Source: Elusimicrobia bacterium GWC2_61_19
GTDB taxonomy: Bacteria; Elusimicrobiota; Elusimicrobia; Elusimicrobiales; UBA9959
Length of the DNA stretch: 46,453 bases
Assembly: GCA_001799795.1 (NCBI GenBank)
Contig: MGUD01000004.1
Span: 1 to 46,453, forward strand
Direction of reading: 5' to 3'
Of this stretch, positions 8,138-15,944 are shown piece by piece (the stretch's first letter is position 1; each line of letters begins with the position of its first letter). The notes under the pieces were generated by a model, which did no database searches, was not told the DNA's origin, and was given only the letters and a program-made list of their open reading frames with translations. The position numbers and the translations under genes were made by a program.

Positions 8138-9714
8138 AGTTCTTTTTTAGTTTTCGCAAGATCCGCGCGGTCATACTCCAGCAGCGCCCGCTGATAAGCG
8201 TTGCGCGCCGTAAGCGCCGGCGCGGTTTCCAGCACGCGCAGTTCGGCCGCGCACTCCCCGGCGCGGCCGGCGGCCCCCAAGACCCCGGCCAGGCCGATAC
8301 GCGCCCCGGCGTAAAAAGGCTCCAGCGCCAGCGCGGCCCTGAAACTCGCGGCGGCGCCCTCGAAATTACCGGCCGCGGCCAGCGCCCGCCCTTCCGCCCC
8401 GGCGGTGAACGGGTCCCTGGGCTTATCCAGCGCGACGGAGCGCAGCAGGGCCAGCGTCAAAGCGGGATTTTTACCGGCGCGGGCCTCGGCGTAGGAACGC
8501 AGCAGGAAGACCTGCCGGCCGCCGAACAGCCCGGCCGCCGGCGCCAGGACCAGGCCGGCCAGCAACAGCGCCGCCAGAGCGGCCCTGCGCTTTTTATCAG
8601 GTGCGAAGACGGCCCCGCCGGAGACCGCAAAACCCAGCGACCCCCAGAACAGCAGGCCCACGGCGCCCGAGTAGAAGATCATATCCGCCGCGCCCTGTAT
8701 AAAGACGGCCAGCGCGGCCAGTTTAAGCGGCAGTTTTTCGGTTGCGCCGCGCAGCAGTCCGCCGGCCGCGGCCAGCAGAAAGAATAAAGCCGCCGGCAAG
8801 CCGGCCTCCGCCGCCAGGTTGAACAATTCACCGTGCGCGTGCAGCGTGCCGTGGCCGAAATAGGAAACCCCGTCGAAATAAGGGAACTTGAAGATCTCGA
8901 AAACACGCTCGAACAGCCCCGGCCCCCAGCCCAGCAGCGGGCTGGCCGCGGCGGCCTCGAGCGCGGCGGCCCACAGGCGCGGCCGCGCGAAAGCGCGCGG
9001 GTCCGAGAATTTCAGAACGCCCTCCAATACCCCTTGCGGCAGCAGCGCCAGGGCGGCGGCCCCGGCCAGCACAAAGGCCGCCAGCGCCCGGCGGCGGCCG
9101 GAAACATAAAGCCCGGCCGATGCCGCCAGGAAGGCGGCCAGCAGCGCCCCGCGCGAACCCGCGGCCGCGAGCCCCGCCGCCAGCAGCAGCGCCAGAGCGG
9201 CTTTGAATATTTTTTCTTTCCCGCTTCCGCCCGTTAAAGCGGCCAGCAGCGCCGCCGGAAAAGCCGCGGCGCAGAAAGCCGCCGAATAATTGTGGTTCCC
9301 GCCGATAAACCCGGTAGCGCCGCCCAGAAAGACCCTCTGGACCAGCAGCACGGCCGCGGCGGCGGCGCCGATAACCAGTACGGCCGTCAGCCAGCCGTTC
9401 GCTCCTTCCTCCTGCGCCGAGGCCGAAAAGAAAACCAGCCCGAGGACGGCGTACCCGGCGAATATCCCGGCCGAAGCCGCGGGGTCCGGTGAAAAGACAG
9501 CGGCGGTCAGCAGCCAGGCGAAGAACAAGACCGGCGCGCGCAGCCCGCCGGAGCTTAAAGCGCCGGCGCGCAGAACGAACCAGCCCAGGAATATTACGCC
9601 GAACAGCAGCCAGGCCGCGTCGGACCGCAGTCCGCCCGCCGCCACGGCCAGCGCCAGAAATATCCCATGGGGATACGGCTTGGAGAACCAGGAGAACGGA
9701 GGGCGGCCTGTCAC
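8083..9714 (-). CDS. O-antigen ligase/polymerase-like membrane protein (Wzy_C) with C-terminal repeat region
   Basis: A 543-residue polytopic inner-membrane protein. About ten hydrophobic helices fill residues 10-390. The Wzy_C signature is visible as SRGALLA, then RPRLWAAALEAAAASPLLGWGPG, then the periplasmic loop containing HAHGELFNLAAEAGLP. This family includes WaaL (O-antigen to lipid A core), Wzy polymerases and PglL-type protein O-oligosaccharyltransferases. The last about 120 residues are soluble and Ala-rich with TPR-like helical pairs, as seen in some PglL-like members. The GTG start overlaps the upstream gene's TGA (GTGA). Its position just downstream of the pilus operon makes pilin glycosylation a possibility, but ligase and oligosaccharyltransferase cannot be told apart by sequence. 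Confidence 0.8.
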   Translation of the reverse strand: MTGRPPFSWFSKPYPHGIFLALAVAAGGLRSDAAWLLFGVIFLGWFVLRAGALSSGGLRAPVLFFAWLLTAAVFSPDPAASAGIFAGYAVLGLVFFSASAQEEGANGWLTAVLVIGAAAAAVLLVQRVFLGGATGFIGGNHNYSAAFCAAAFPAALLAALTGGSGKEKIFKAALALLLAAGLAAAGSRGALLAAFLAASAGLYVSGRRRALAAFVLAGAAALALLPQGVLEGVLKFSDPRAFARPRLWAAALEAAAASPLLGWGPGLFERVFEIFKFPYFDGVSYFGHGTLHAHGELFNLAAEAGLPAALFFLLAAAGGLLRGATEKLPLKLAALAVFIQGAADMIFYSGAVGLLFWGSLGFAVSGGAVFAPDKKRRAALAALLLAGLVLAPAAGLFGGRQVFLLRSYAEARAGKNPALTLALLRSVALDKPRDPFTAGAEGRALAAAGNFEGAAASFRAALALEPFYAGARIGLAGVLGAAGRAGECAAELRVLETAPALTARNAYQRALLEYDRADLAKTKKELCLKKRTGGATAPSRKAR

Positions 9715-11195
9715 CTGAACACCTCCGCCCGGCGGCGCTCCAGGCCGGCCGCGGCCTCCTCGCGGCCGGGCACCGAATAAATACGCTTCAGCGCGCGCCA
9801 GGAAGCCGCGCTGTAGCGGTTCTCCAGCAGGGACATCTCGAAATAAACCGCGGAGTTGAACCCCGCATCCTTCGCCGTCAGGTTGAGGCGGCCGAGGAAC
9901 TCCAGCGCCGGGGCCCTAAAAAGCTTCGTCTCAAGGGCCGGCCGCAGTTCGGCCTCCGCCCCCGCGGCGTCGCCGCGCACCGACGCGGCCAGCGCGCGGC
10001 CGCGCGCTTTTTCAAAAGCCAGGCTCCGGTAGTCCAAACCGAGCAGGGCCGCTTCGAACAAGACCGCCAGGACCAGCGCCGCCGCGGCCCAGCGGCGGGA
10101 AACCCTGATGGGCTCCCCGGCGGCGGCCTCCGAACTTAGTAGATAACAGAAAAGCCAGAAGTTTGCCGGCACCGAAAGGCCGAAATCCACCAGGGAATGG
10201 ACCAGCGCGGCTATTATGGAGTATTTTACCAGGCCGGTCCTGGTGCGGGCGGCGCGCAGCAGCAGCCAGAACCAGAGAATAGCCGCCGGCAGCCCGTTCT
10301 CCGAGAGGAACTCAAGATAATAGTTGTGCGCGTAAATAGCGTGTTCCCTGAAAACCCCTTCCGCCTGGAAAGCGGCCTGGGTCCAGGTAAAGGACGCGTG
10401 CCCGAAACCGGTCAGGGGGCGGGCCAGGAACATCTCCCAGGCGCTTCGCCACCAGGCCAGCCGGCCGGCCACCGAATCGGCCTGCAGCAGATAGAGCACG
10501 GGGAGGGCCAGCGCCGCCAGCGCCGCCAGCAGCCAGGCGTTCTCCCGGAGCTCGCCGCCTTTAAGCCGCTGCGCGGCATAAAAACCGGCCGTCGCCAGCC
10601 CGGCCAGCGCCGCGCCCAGGGACTGCGTCCAGACGACGAGGATGATCATCGCCCCGGCGCTCGGCCACAGCTTCCGCTCGAGGGCCAGCGGTATGACCAT
10701 CACGGCATAGAGGGCCAGCGCGTTAAGGTTGGTGAGCGGCGGCTGCGCGGCGAAATTTTTAAGGACGAAGGCCTGCAGCAGGGAAAAGCCGAAGATCAGC
10801 CAGGCGCCGGCTATGACCGCCCGGTCCGCCAGGGCGCGCTCCTCCTTGTTAAGGAAGGAGGCGAACACGAAGATCAGCAGGCCGGCCGCGTAGTTCCCCC
10901 ACTCGTTGAAGATATAACCGCGGAAGGGACTAAAGACGAGCGCCGCCAGGGTGAACGCCGCCGCGCCCCAAAGAAGACGGGACCTGCCGTCGAAAAGTCC
11001 GGCGGGCAGTCCGCGCTCCCTTAGGCCCAGCAACAGCCAGGCCAGGCAGGCGAGCAGGACGGCCTGCTGGAAAGCGAGCTGGAGCGGCAGGTCGAAGGCC
11101 GCCTGCAGCAGCGGGGACAGCGCCAGTACGGCGGAAAAAGTGTAGGCCAGCATTTTAATAAAAACAAAGGACCAGGTTTGCCCCTGGTCCTTCAT
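9711..11195 (-). CDS. Second O-antigen ligase/PglL-like membrane protein (Wzy_C)
   Basis: A 494-residue polytopic protein paralogous in layout to its downstream neighbour: about ten membrane helices, a Wzy_C region with WWRSAWEMFLARPLTGFGHASF, and a large loop containing HNYYLEFLSENGLPAAI, followed by a soluble C-terminal helical tail. The start is ambiguous. ATG at 11195 has a GAGG about 14 nt upstream, but the first codons then translate a terminator-like hairpin. An in-frame ATG at 11153 (MLAYTFSAVLALSP) lies just after the hairpin and begins directly with a membrane helix, but has no ribosome site. The gene overlaps the next one by 4 nt. Function as O-antigen ligase, polymerase or pilin oligosaccharyltransferase is undecided. 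Confidence 0.78.
   Translation of the reverse strand: MKDQGQTWSFVFIKMLAYTFSAVLALSPLLQAAFDLPLQLAFQQAVLLACLAWLLLGLRERGLPAGLFDGRSRLLWGAAAFTLAALVFSPFRGYIFNEWGNYAAGLLIFVFASFLNKEERALADRAVIAGAWLIFGFSLLQAFVLKNFAAQPPLTNLNALALYAVMVIPLALERKLWPSAGAMIILVVWTQSLGAALAGLATAGFYAAQRLKGGELRENAWLLAALAALALPVLYLLQADSVAGRLAWWRSAWEMFLARPLTGFGHASFTWTQAAFQAEGVFREHAIYAHNYYLEFLSENGLPAAILWFWLLLRAARTRTGLVKYSIIAALVHSLVDFGLSVPANFWLFCYLLSSEAAAGEPIRVSRRWAAAALVLAVLFEAALLGLDYRSLAFEKARGRALAASVRGDAAGAEAELRPALETKLFRAPALEFLGRLNLTAKDAGFNSAVYFEMSLLENRYSAASWRALKRIYSVPGREEAAAGLERRRAEVFR
11157..11192 (-). terminator. Hairpin terminator/attenuator after pilQ
   Basis: On the minus strand a perfect 10-bp stem (AAGGACCAGG with CCTGGTCCTT, 6-nt loop) is followed by TGTTTTTATT. 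This is a classic intrinsic terminator about 20 nt after the pilQ stop. It also lies within the first codons of the longer form of the downstream Wzy_C gene, so it could act as an attenuator. Confidence 0.75.
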
Positions 11196-11213
11196 TCGGC
11201 GAACGGGTTCCTC

Positions 11214-13055
11214 TTAGTCCTCTATTATCCGCGGGGTCACGAAAATAAGGAGCTCCATCCTGGTGCGCGACATGGATTTCTTTTTGAAGAGATACCCGAG
11301 CAGCGGGATATCGCCAAGTATCGGCACCTTGAAGACGGCCTCCGACTGCGTGTCATGGATGAGGCCGCCGATAACTATGGTCTCGCCGTCGCGCACGATG
11401 ACGTTAGTGTCAGCGGAACGCGTATCTATGCCGGGCGCGCCGCCGGCCACGGGGGTGATGGTGGCGGAAGGCTGGCTGACGGACGGATTTATCTTCATCG
11501 AAATACGCCCGTCGGAGTTTATCGTGGGCGTAACCTTAAGGATGATGCCCGTGGTGAGATAGGTGACCTTGGTGGTGGAGATAGGGGGCGTGGCCGCCGT
11601 AACCTCGGTAGTGGTGTACGGGATCTGGGTGGTGATATTGATGTTGGCTTCTTTGTTGTTGAGCGTGGCCACCTTGGGGTCGCTGAGCACTTTGGCCTTG
11701 CCTTTCTTGGCGGCCGCGGTGATCACCGCGTCGAACATATAGTTGGACGCCACTTTACCCAGGCGGAAAGCGCCGTAGACGACGTTGGCCGGCAGGTTGA
11801 CACCGGTACCGCCGTTGCTGGCGGAGAACGGGGTAAGGGAGGCAGTTTTACCGCCCAAAGCCTCGGTGGGCGTACCAACGCCGGTGGAACCTATATAGCC
11901 GCCCTGCCTGTCGTCAGCGTAACCGGACCAGCTGATACCGTAGTCCAGGGAATTATCCAGGGACACCTCCACGAGCTTGGCCTCTATGACCACCTGCTTG
12001 GGAACGCGGTCCAGGCTGCGTATCAGGCGGGCGGTGGCGTCGAGACCCAGCGGCGTATCCGTCACGATCAGGGCATTATTGTTCTCGTCGGAGTTACAGC
12101 TCGCCTTGACGCGGCCTTCGGCGGAGGCCACCGCGTCCACCTGCGCTTTAACGTCGGCGGCCTTGGAGTAGCTTAGGAAGAATACCCGGGTCTGCTGCAT
12201 GGCCTTCTTCTGCTCGGCCAGGAAGGTGGCGGGGGAGGCGATGCGCAGGATATTGTCTCCGACCTGCTGCGCGGCAAGGCTCTTCACGTTGAGGATGGTC
12301 TTGAAAGCCTCGTCGAAAGGCACCTTGGCCAGGCTGATCGTCAGCGTGCCGGACACGTCGTCGCCGTAGATCACATTGATGCCGGCTTTGGCGGCCAGCA
12401 TATCTATCACCTCGCGGATATCCGCCTCGCTGTAATCGAAAGTTATAGGGTCGTGAGACAGATTGTCCATGATGCCGCGCGTCTGGGAAGCCGTGTAGGC
12501 CTTACGGGCGGAGGGCGGAGGAACGCTGGCGCGGTCGAGGTCGGCCGGCTTTATGGGCGCGGCTTCCAGGGTCATCTCTATCGGCTTACCCTGTGCCTGC
12601 CTGGCGTCGGGGGAAATAACGGTGACGCCGGCGGGCAGCGCGGCCGGGGCGTCCTTGACCGCCGGGCGCGGCGCGGGGCGCGCGCCTAGCATAACGATGA
12701 GTTCGGTGCCTTTGCGGGTTATTTCATAGGCGGTCTTCTGCGTCAGGTCCATGACCACGCGGGAAATACTGACCGGGCTGGTCTTGTACTGGCCCGTGCG
12801 CACGCGCTTCAGGGCCCGCCCGTTGACCGGGATCTCCTGCAGCGTCCGCATCCTGGCGTCCTGCAGCTCCAGCACAAGCTTGGAAGGATTCTCCATGGCG
12901 AAGACCTTGTATTGCACCGGCCGGTCGGTGGCGATGTACACATTGTCGGCCGAGACCCGCACCGACTGGACGGTGGCGGCCTCCACGGCGTAGACCACCG
13001 GGGCGTTCTGGGCAAAGAAAATGGCCGTAATGGCCAAAGTTATTATTTTTTTCAT
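11214..13055 (-). CDS. pilQ: Type IV pilus secretin PilQ
   Basis: A 613-residue outer-membrane secretin through which the pilus fibre leaves the cell. A signal peptide (MKKIITLAITAIFFAQ) is followed by one AMIN domain (about 30-125), a linker, an N0/STN-like domain around ITFDYSEADIREVIDMLAAKAG, an N1-type domain (RVFFLSYSKAADVKAQVD) and the C-terminal secretin barrel. The barrel ends with the usual VPILGDIPLLGYLFKKK...LLIFVTPRII signature. Only one AMIN domain is seen, while many PilQ proteins have two. It is the last gene of pilMNOPQ, with GGAGAG 7 nt before ATG, and is followed by a hairpin terminator. Identity is secure. Confidence 0.95.
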   Translation of the reverse strand: MKKIITLAITAIFFAQNAPVVYAVEAATVQSVRVSADNVYIATDRPVQYKVFAMENPSKLVLELQDARMRTLQEIPVNGRALKRVRTGQYKTSPVSISRVVMDLTQKTAYEITRKGTELIVMLGARPAPRPAVKDAPAALPAGVTVISPDARQAQGKPIEMTLEAAPIKPADLDRASVPPPSARKAYTASQTRGIMDNLSHDPITFDYSEADIREVIDMLAAKAGINVIYGDDVSGTLTISLAKVPFDEAFKTILNVKSLAAQQVGDNILRIASPATFLAEQKKAMQQTRVFFLSYSKAADVKAQVDAVASAEGRVKASCNSDENNNALIVTDTPLGLDATARLIRSLDRVPKQVVIEAKLVEVSLDNSLDYGISWSGYADDRQGGYIGSTGVGTPTEALGGKTASLTPFSASNGGTGVNLPANVVYGAFRLGKVASNYMFDAVITAAAKKGKAKVLSDPKVATLNNKEANINITTQIPYTTTEVTAATPPISTTKVTYLTTGIILKVTPTINSDGRISMKINPSVSQPSATITPVAGGAPGIDTRSADTNVIVRDGETIVIGGLIHDTQSEAVFKVPILGDIPLLGYLFKKKSMSRTRMELLIFVTPRIIED

Positions 13056-13106
13056 TTTTTATCTCTCCAAGACATCCCGCTTCCGCGGTTGCGCTGCCGG
13101 AAAAAA

Positions 13107-13562
13107 CTATTCCCTCTCGCGCAGGTTAAGCTGATGCACTTTTTTATCTTCGGTCAGAAATATAACCTGCTTCCCCTTGACCACGCCGGAGATCCCGGGC
13201 ATTATTTTCTTTTTTGAATCGAACAGGTGCCCGGCCCTTAGCGTGTAAAGCAGCCCGGTGGCCTGGTCCCGGAGCAGCGCCTGGCGGCCGCGGGAATCCT
13301 CGAGTATGCCCGTCAGCACAAGCCCGTAGACGGTAAAGGAGCCCTTCGCGACGCCCGGGGCGGAGGACTCGGTCCTCGCGGTCTTCCCGGTCCCCTTCTG
13401 GTCGCCGTAGACGGTGGCGGGCACCAGCGGGTCCCGCTGGTTTACCGGCCTGTACATCTGCTCCACGGTGGCAGCGGGGGTGGACACCTGTACCTGTGCG
13501 CGGGCGGGCGCGGCACAGGCCGTCAGCAGGGCGATCATCAGGAAGGCGGTATTGTTAGCCAT
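13107..13562 (-). CDS. pilP: Type IV pilus inner-membrane/periplasmic protein PilP
   Basis: A 151-residue exported protein that would link the PilNO inner-membrane complex to the PilQ secretin. It has an N-terminal hydrophobic export segment ending near AAPARA, a low-complexity linker with the QRDPLVPA element typical of PilP proteins, and a small beta domain (FTVYGLVLTGILEDSRGRQALLRD...) matching the PilP fold. A clear lipobox is not evident, since TACAAPARA places Cys differently from a canonical L-[AST]-[GA]-C, so it may be either a lipoprotein or a signal-peptidase I substrate. Its first 8 nt overlap the end of pilO. Position between pilO and pilQ strongly supports the call. Confidence 0.88.
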   Translation of the reverse strand: MANNTAFLMIALLTACAAPARAQVQVSTPAATVEQMYRPVNQRDPLVPATVYGDQKGTGKTARTESSAPGVAKGSFTVYGLVLTGILEDSRGRQALLRDQATGLLYTLRAGHLFDSKKKIMPGISGVVKGKQVIFLTEDKKVHQLNLRERE

Positions 13563-14106
13563 TGTATTGGTATGCCACCAGCGTGAACTGGGCGGTCACA
13601 GAAGTCTCCGCGCCGGCGGAGGCGCTCATGTTGAGCCCCTCGGAGGTCATTATTCTTTCCTCCAGGCCAAGGGCCGTCAGAAAACGCCCGATATCGTTAT
13701 AATTTCCAGACAGGCTTATGACGTAGGACACCCTGGTGAAATATTCCACCGGCGCGCTGCCGGAGGGGTTAATGGACTGAATATTTACTTTATATTTTCT
13801 GCTCAGGGCCGTTATGGTGCGCAGCAAGTCCGGCAGTTTCCGGTCGCGGGGCAGCTTCTTCTCGGCAGCTTCCTTCTCGGAGCGCAGGCTGGCCAGCTTG
13901 GCCTCCAGGTCCTTGTATTTGGCCTTCTGCATCTTGGCTTTATTGATGTCGGCCTCCATGGAGGCGACCTTTCTTGTGTTCTCCTCTATCTTCCTGGCCG
14001 TGGGCAGCCAGAAATAAAAGAGATACCCGTAAATGAACAGGCCGCCAAAAAGCACGCCCGCGAAGATCTGGCCCAGCTGCTCTTTTGTCAGTTTTATCTT
14101 ATCCAT
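13555..14106 (-). CDS. pilO: Type IV pilus alignment protein PilO
   Basis: A 183-residue bitopic inner-membrane protein: short cytoplasmic N-terminus, one membrane helix (FAGVLFGGLFIYGYLFYFWL, about 14-33), a coiled coil (about 40-90) and a periplasmic ferredoxin-like domain. PilO pairs with PilN to form the alignment subcomplex of the pilus machine. Length and layout match the family. It lies between pilN (4 nt upstream) and pilP (8 nt overlap), as in the standard pilMNOPQ order. Confidence 0.9.
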   Translation of the reverse strand: MDKIKLTKEQLGQIFAGVLFGGLFIYGYLFYFWLPTARKIEENTRKVASMEADINKAKMQKAKYKDLEAKLASLRSEKEAAEKKLPRDRKLPDLLRTITALSRKYKVNIQSINPSGSAPVEYFTRVSYVISLSGNYNDIGRFLTALGLEERIMTSEGLNMSASAGAETSVTAQFTLVAYQYNG

Positions 14107-14110
14107 TTGT

Positions 14111-14662
14111 TCACCTGTAGGTATACTTCATGGTGATCGGGGCAGTGAAGCGCTTTCCCTCGTCCGTTTCGCTTACGGCGATTCCGCCGACGCCCACCTC
14201 GGAATAGGGCCCTGACGTCTCCAGGGAATTTATCCAGTAGGCCAGGTCATAGGCCGAATTGGAATTCACCGTTAAATTCACCTTCAGCGAATCCCCGCTG
14301 GGCGTGGTGCTCACGCCGTTGAACCAGATAGTGGACGGCAGGTCGCTGGTGAGGTCCTGCAGAAAATGGGTGTAGGTAAAGCGGCCCTTGTTGATGCTGG
14401 CGATGGAGTTCAGATAGCGCTGCACCTCGGCTATCTGCGCCTCGATGGCTTTGACCTGGTCGACGTCCTTCTGCAGCGCCTTCAGTTCTATCTCGCGCTT
14501 GGCCAGGGTGGATTCTATGGTGGTGGCGCGCGTTATATGCCAGAGCGACGCCAGCGCCACGCTGGCCACGATGATAACGCCGGCCAGCACGGCCTTGGCG
14601 ATAACGGCCTTGCGGTTTATCCGCTCGATGTATTCGGGGGGGATGAGGTTGATCCTGATCAT
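14111..14662 (-). CDS. pilN: Type IV pilus alignment protein PilN
   Basis: A 183-residue bitopic protein beginning with MIRINLIPPEYIERI, the conserved cytoplasmic PilN peptide that binds the groove of PilM. One membrane helix follows (about 24-44), then a coiled coil rich in Glu, Lys and Ala, then a periplasmic domain that dimerises with PilO. Its ATG overlaps the pilM stop by 4 nt (ATGA), indicating translational coupling of the two partners. The call rests on the signature N-terminus, topology and gene order and is secure. Confidence 0.93.
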   Translation of the reverse strand: MIRINLIPPEYIERINRKAVIAKAVLAGVIIVASVALASLWHITRATTIESTLAKREIELKALQKDVDQVKAIEAQIAEVQRYLNSIASINKGRFTYTHFLQDLTSDLPSTIWFNGVSTTPSGDSLKVNLTVNSNSAYDLAYWINSLETSGPYSEVGVGGIAVSETDEGKRFTAPITMKYTYR

Positions 14663-15768
14663 TCTTCCCAGTCCTTAAGCTTGCGCAGGGCCAGGCCCGA
14701 GGCGACCGCCAGGGAAGGCAGCACGTCCTTGGGCATGTTCTTCGGGGTCTCGGGGAGGAACGCGAGCGGGTTCATTATCTCCACCGGCACCTTGAACTCG
14801 GCGGAGAGGAACTTGGTGATATTACCGAGGTTGGCCATGCCGCCGGAAAGTATTATTTTCGAGATGGAATGGTCCACGCCCTGGGAGAGGTAGAAATCGA
14901 TGGAGCGAGAAACCTCCGTGTACAGGTCCTTCAGCACGCCGGAAGCGGCTTTTGAAACGGCGATGCCGTCGCGGTCGAAGGCCTCGATGGCGGCGGCCTT
15001 GTCCTCGTCGGACACGATCACGGCCTTGCCGCGCTTGACGGTTTCGGCGGCGGCGGCGTCCGTCTTGAGGACCTTGGCGATGGCTTTGTCAAAGGTGGCC
15101 CCGGCGATGAAGATATCGCGCACTACGCGCGTGACGCCCTGCGACACGATGGAAAGATTGGTCACCTTCTGGCCGATATTGAGCAGCAGCACGGAATTGT
15201 TCTCCCCTTTAGGCGCCAGCAGGTCGTAAAGGGTTTCCAGCGCGAAGGAATCCACGTCGATGATGAGCGGGTCGAGCCCGGCGCCGGTAATAATATCTAT
15301 CTTGTCCTGCACGGCATCCCGCTTGGCGGCCACCAGCACGGTATCCATCTTGGGTTCGCCGTTGTCGGAGGTTTCGTTAAGGATATAGTAGGTCAGGTTT
15401 ACGTCTTTGATGTCGAACGGGATGAACGGCTCGGCCTCGACGTTTATGGTCAGGGCCAGCTCTTTTTTTGAAAGTTTGGGAAGCTTGACGTAGCGCACTA
15501 TCACGGCGTTGCCGGAAATGGAGGCCGCGGCGTAGCGGGCCTGGATGCCCTTTTTCTTCAGATAGCTCTTTATTTCCTGGGAGATTATCGCCTTTTTCTC
15601 CTCGGGCGGGGTGTCCGCCTTTATGGCCAGCGGGATATAGCCCCAATCCTTGAGCTTCAGCGCCTTTTTCTCCTCGGCGAAACAAACTATTTTAACGGCG
15701 CAATTACCGATGTCTATACCCAATACCTCTTTGGGCGGGAACATCATTTTGGCCAGATTTGAAAGCAT
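14659..15768 (-). CDS. pilM: Type IV pilus assembly protein PilM (actin-like ATPase)
   Basis: A 369-residue cytoplasmic actin/FtsA-fold protein that anchors the PilN tail and connects the pilus motor platform to the alignment complex. Visible motifs are the phosphate-1 loop VLGIDIGNCAVKIV (about 16-29), the phosphate-2-like strand LLLNIGQKVTNLSIV (about 194-208) and the adenosine loop IILSGGMANLGNI near residue 310. The length is typical. It is the first gene of pilMNOPQ, behind a promoter with TTGACC and TATAAT. The first seven residues before MFPPKEV could be non-coding, because a second ATG exists at residue 8. Confidence 0.94.
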   Translation of the reverse strand: MLSNLAKMMFPPKEVLGIDIGNCAVKIVCFAEEKKALKLKDWGYIPLAIKADTPPEEKKAIISQEIKSYLKKKGIQARYAAASISGNAVIVRYVKLPKLSKKELALTINVEAEPFIPFDIKDVNLTYYILNETSDNGEPKMDTVLVAAKRDAVQDKIDIITGAGLDPLIIDVDSFALETLYDLLAPKGENNSVLLLNIGQKVTNLSIVSQGVTRVVRDIFIAGATFDKAIAKVLKTDAAAAETVKRGKAVIVSDEDKAAAIEAFDRDGIAVSKAASGVLKDLYTEVSRSIDFYLSQGVDHSISKIILSGGMANLGNITKFLSAEFKVPVEIMNPLAFLPETPKNMPKDVLPSLAVASGLALRKLKDWEE

Positions 15769-15839
15769 CTAGTTTTAAAAGCCCTCCGCGCTAACCCAAC
15801 CCGCGCTCGATTTCTACGCTACGACTCAGTTATAGAACA

Positions 15840-15867
15840 ATTATATTAAATAATTATTACAGGTCAA
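15840..15867 (-). promoter_or_regulatory. Sigma-70-like promoter of the pilMNOPQ operon
   Basis: On the minus strand TTGACC (15867-15862) is separated by 16 nt from a perfect TATAAT (15845-15840). The predicted start near 15833 gives a leader of about 65 nt before pilM. It sits in an AT-rich island that stands out from the GC-rich surroundings. Confidence 0.7.
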
Positions 15868-15910
15868 TAGATTGTTTTCACAATTTCGGCGCCGCCCCCC
15901 CCCGTGGTTT

Positions 15911-15924
15911 TGCCGGGCCCGGCA
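15911..15924. repeat. Perfect 14-bp palindrome upstream of the Gfo/Idh/MocA-like gene
   Basis: TGCCGGGCCCGGCA is fully self-complementary and lies about 20 nt before the start of the gene at 15945. It could be a protein-binding site or an RNA hairpin. No further support is visible. Confidence 0.4.
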
Positions 15925-15944
15925 CTATTTGCTTAAATATCCGG

